DNA from: Nitrospirota bacterium
GTDB taxonomy: Bacteria > Nitrospirota > Nitrospiria > Nitrospirales > Nitrospiraceae
Assembly (NCBI GenBank): GCA_004296865.1
Contig: SCVQ01000340.1
Coordinates: 1-5,814 of the forward strand
Reading direction: 5' to 3'
DNA: 5,814 nucleotides
The stretch's first letter is position 1. The number at the start of each line of letters is the position of its first letter. The translations under genes and the position numbers were made by a program. The notes under the pieces are model-generated. The model saw only the letters and a list, made by a program, of their open reading frames with translations. It made no database searches and was not told the DNA's origin. Positions 4,789-5,814 of the stretch are shown here, piece by piece.

Positions 4789-5670
4789 ATGCATGTCATG
4801 CTCGCTCTTGATGAGTCGCGTTACGGGGACACCATCGTCCGCTGGATCAAGACGTTTCCTCATCCCGTGGGGACCCGCCTGACGCTCGTGCACGTGATCG
4901 AGCCCTTGGATGTTCCAGAGTCGTTCAGCGCCAAGGCGCGGCAGGCTCTTCGACGGCACCAGGAGGCCGAGGGTCGGGCGCTCCTCGCGAGTGCCGCGCA
5001 GTCACTCCAGAAGTCCTATTCGGAGATCAAGACCGTGGTCCGGGAAGGGCTGCCAATCTACGAAGTCCTGCACCTGATCCGGGAGGAGCATCCGGATCTG
5101 GTCGTGAGCGGCACCAGGGGACTCAGGGGAGCCTCGGGACTGGTCCTGGGTAGCCTTTCCCAGCGGCTGCTCAACTATGTGCCGTGCTCCATTCTGCTGG
5201 TCCCCGCAAAGGCGGTGCCCGCGCGCGCCCTGCGGGTTCTGCTGGCGACCGATGGGTCACGTGGCGCCAAGCACGCAGCGCGCTTCCTCACCGTGCTGCC
5301 GAACCTCAAGGAGGTGACGGTGGCGACGGCTGTGCGGCCGGTGGACGCGCGCGAACTGGCCATGTACGAGGTGGACCTGGTGAAGGTGCGGGCCTTGCGC
5401 ACCCAGTTGAGCCGGGGGAGACGGGCCGCCGCGTTGCGGGCGATCGAGGAAACCTGCGATGTCCTGGGTTCAGCGGGTGCGGCCGTGAATGGCCGGATTC
5501 TGACCGGGCACCCGGCGGAGGTGATCCCGAAGCTAGCCCAGAAGGACCGGTACGACCTGCTGGTCGTCGGGTCCCGCGGCCTCACCGGCAGGACCGCCAT
5601 GGCCATGGGGAGCGTGTCCTTGGCCCTGGCGCAATCGGCTCCCTGCCCGGTCCTGGTCGTCAGAACATGA
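4789..5670 (+). CDS. Universal stress protein, two tandem UspA domains
   Basis: The 293-residue protein repeats the architecture of the uspA at the left of the window, with domains at about residues 1-139 and 147-292. The first strand of each ends in an acidic residue (MLALDES, Asp8; LLATDGS, Asp155). Both nucleotide loops G-x2-G-x9-G-S are intact: G108/G111/G121-S122 and G261/G264/G274-S275. Each loop leads into a last strand, PCSILLVP and PCPVLVVR. It is therefore a probable ATP-binding cytoplasmic stress protein. The first domain opens with LDESRYGD instead of VDGSE, a mild divergence. It starts after a 56-nt gap from the Mut7-C gene and overlaps the Nudix start by 4 nt (ATGA), so it is probably cotranscribed with the Nudix gene. 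The two Usp proteins look like paralogues rather than a recent duplication, because they differ widely outside the loops. Confidence 0.93.
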   Translation: MHVMLALDESRYGDTIVRWIKTFPHPVGTRLTLVHVIEPLDVPESFSAKARQALRRHQEAEGRALLASAAQSLQKSYSEIKTVVREGLPIYEVLHLIREEHPDLVVSGTRGLRGASGLVLGSLSQRLLNYVPCSILLVPAKAVPARALRVLLATDGSRGAKHAARFLTVLPNLKEVTVATAVRPVDARELAMYEVDLVKVRALRTQLSRGRRAAALRAIEETCDVLGSAGAAVNGRILTGHPAEVIPKLAQKDRYDLLVVGSRGLTGRTAMAMGSVSLALAQSAPCPVLVVRT

Positions 5671-5814
5671 CGCAACCCCTCTTCGAGTATTCGGCCGGCG
5701 GGGTGGTCCTGCGTGACGTGCAGGTGCTGGTCATCCGCACGCGCGACCTGAAGGGCCGTACGGTCTGGACCTTCCCTAAGGGCAAGCTGGATGAAGGGGA
5801 GAAGAGCCCCCAGG
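5667..5814 (+). CDS. Nudix hydrolase, N-terminal part (continues beyond window)
   Basis: Forty-nine codons are visible from an ATG that overlaps the uspA stop. The product begins MTQPLFEYSAGGVVLRD. AGGVV is the usual first strand of Nudix proteins, and WTFPKGKLDEGE (34-45) leads into the Nudix box, whose first residues G39-x5-E45 match GX5EX7REUXEEXGU. The catalytic REUXEE part is past the window edge. Nudix enzymes split nucleoside diphosphates linked to another group, with Mg2+. The FPKGKLDEGE form is common in the MutT/diadenosine-polyphosphate group, but the substrate cannot be assigned from this fragment. Direct coupling to a nucleotide-binding Usp suggests a shared stress or nucleotide theme. 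Confidence 0.88.
   Translation, partial: MTQPLFEYSAGGVVLRDVQVLVIRTRDLKGRTVWTFPKGKLDEGEKSPQ

Overview
The window is GC-rich, densely coded bacterial DNA with short gaps and several 4-nt stop/start overlaps. No rRNA, tRNA, mobile element or CRISPR array is visible. The gene set (FHA-membrane protein, two double-domain universal stress proteins, Hsp20, a divergent RtcA, a stand-alone Mut7-C nuclease, a Nudix hydrolase) would suit an environmental lineage such as Nitrospirota. That placement is inference from gene content and composition and cannot be proved here.

Layout. Positions 1-593 (minus strand) hold the N-terminal part of an FHA-domain membrane protein that runs off the left edge. A divergent gap (594-739) carries a promoter candidate for the plus-strand genes. 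At 740-2313 a two-domain UspA protein overlaps by 4 nt a lipoprotein that resembles DUF2459. A 268-nt gap (2314-2581) is rich in inverted repeats. It ends in a predicted hairpin that masks the ribosome binding site of an hsp20 gene (2582-3115), in a form resembling ROSE RNA thermometers. The genes that follow all lie on the same strand: rtcA-like RNA 3'-phosphate cyclase (3165-4229), Mut7-C RNase-domain protein (4226-4732, 4-nt overlap), a second two-domain UspA (4789-5670), and a Nudix hydrolase cut by the right edge (5667-5814, 4-nt overlap).

How the genes may work together. The window reads as a stress-response locus. It combines protein holding (Hsp20), nucleotide-binding stress proteins (two UspA), RNA end processing (RtcA cyclase with a PIN-like Mut7-C nuclease), nucleotide clean-up (Nudix) and a possible envelope sensor (FHA-membrane protein). 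The most interesting points are the ROSE-like leader of hsp20, the translationally coupled rtcA/Mut7-C pair, and an RtcA whose normally conserved GEGGGQ and GGG loops are altered while the nucleophilic His is kept. All of the right-hand genes could be one transcript under the hsp20 leader, but the sequence alone does not prove this.
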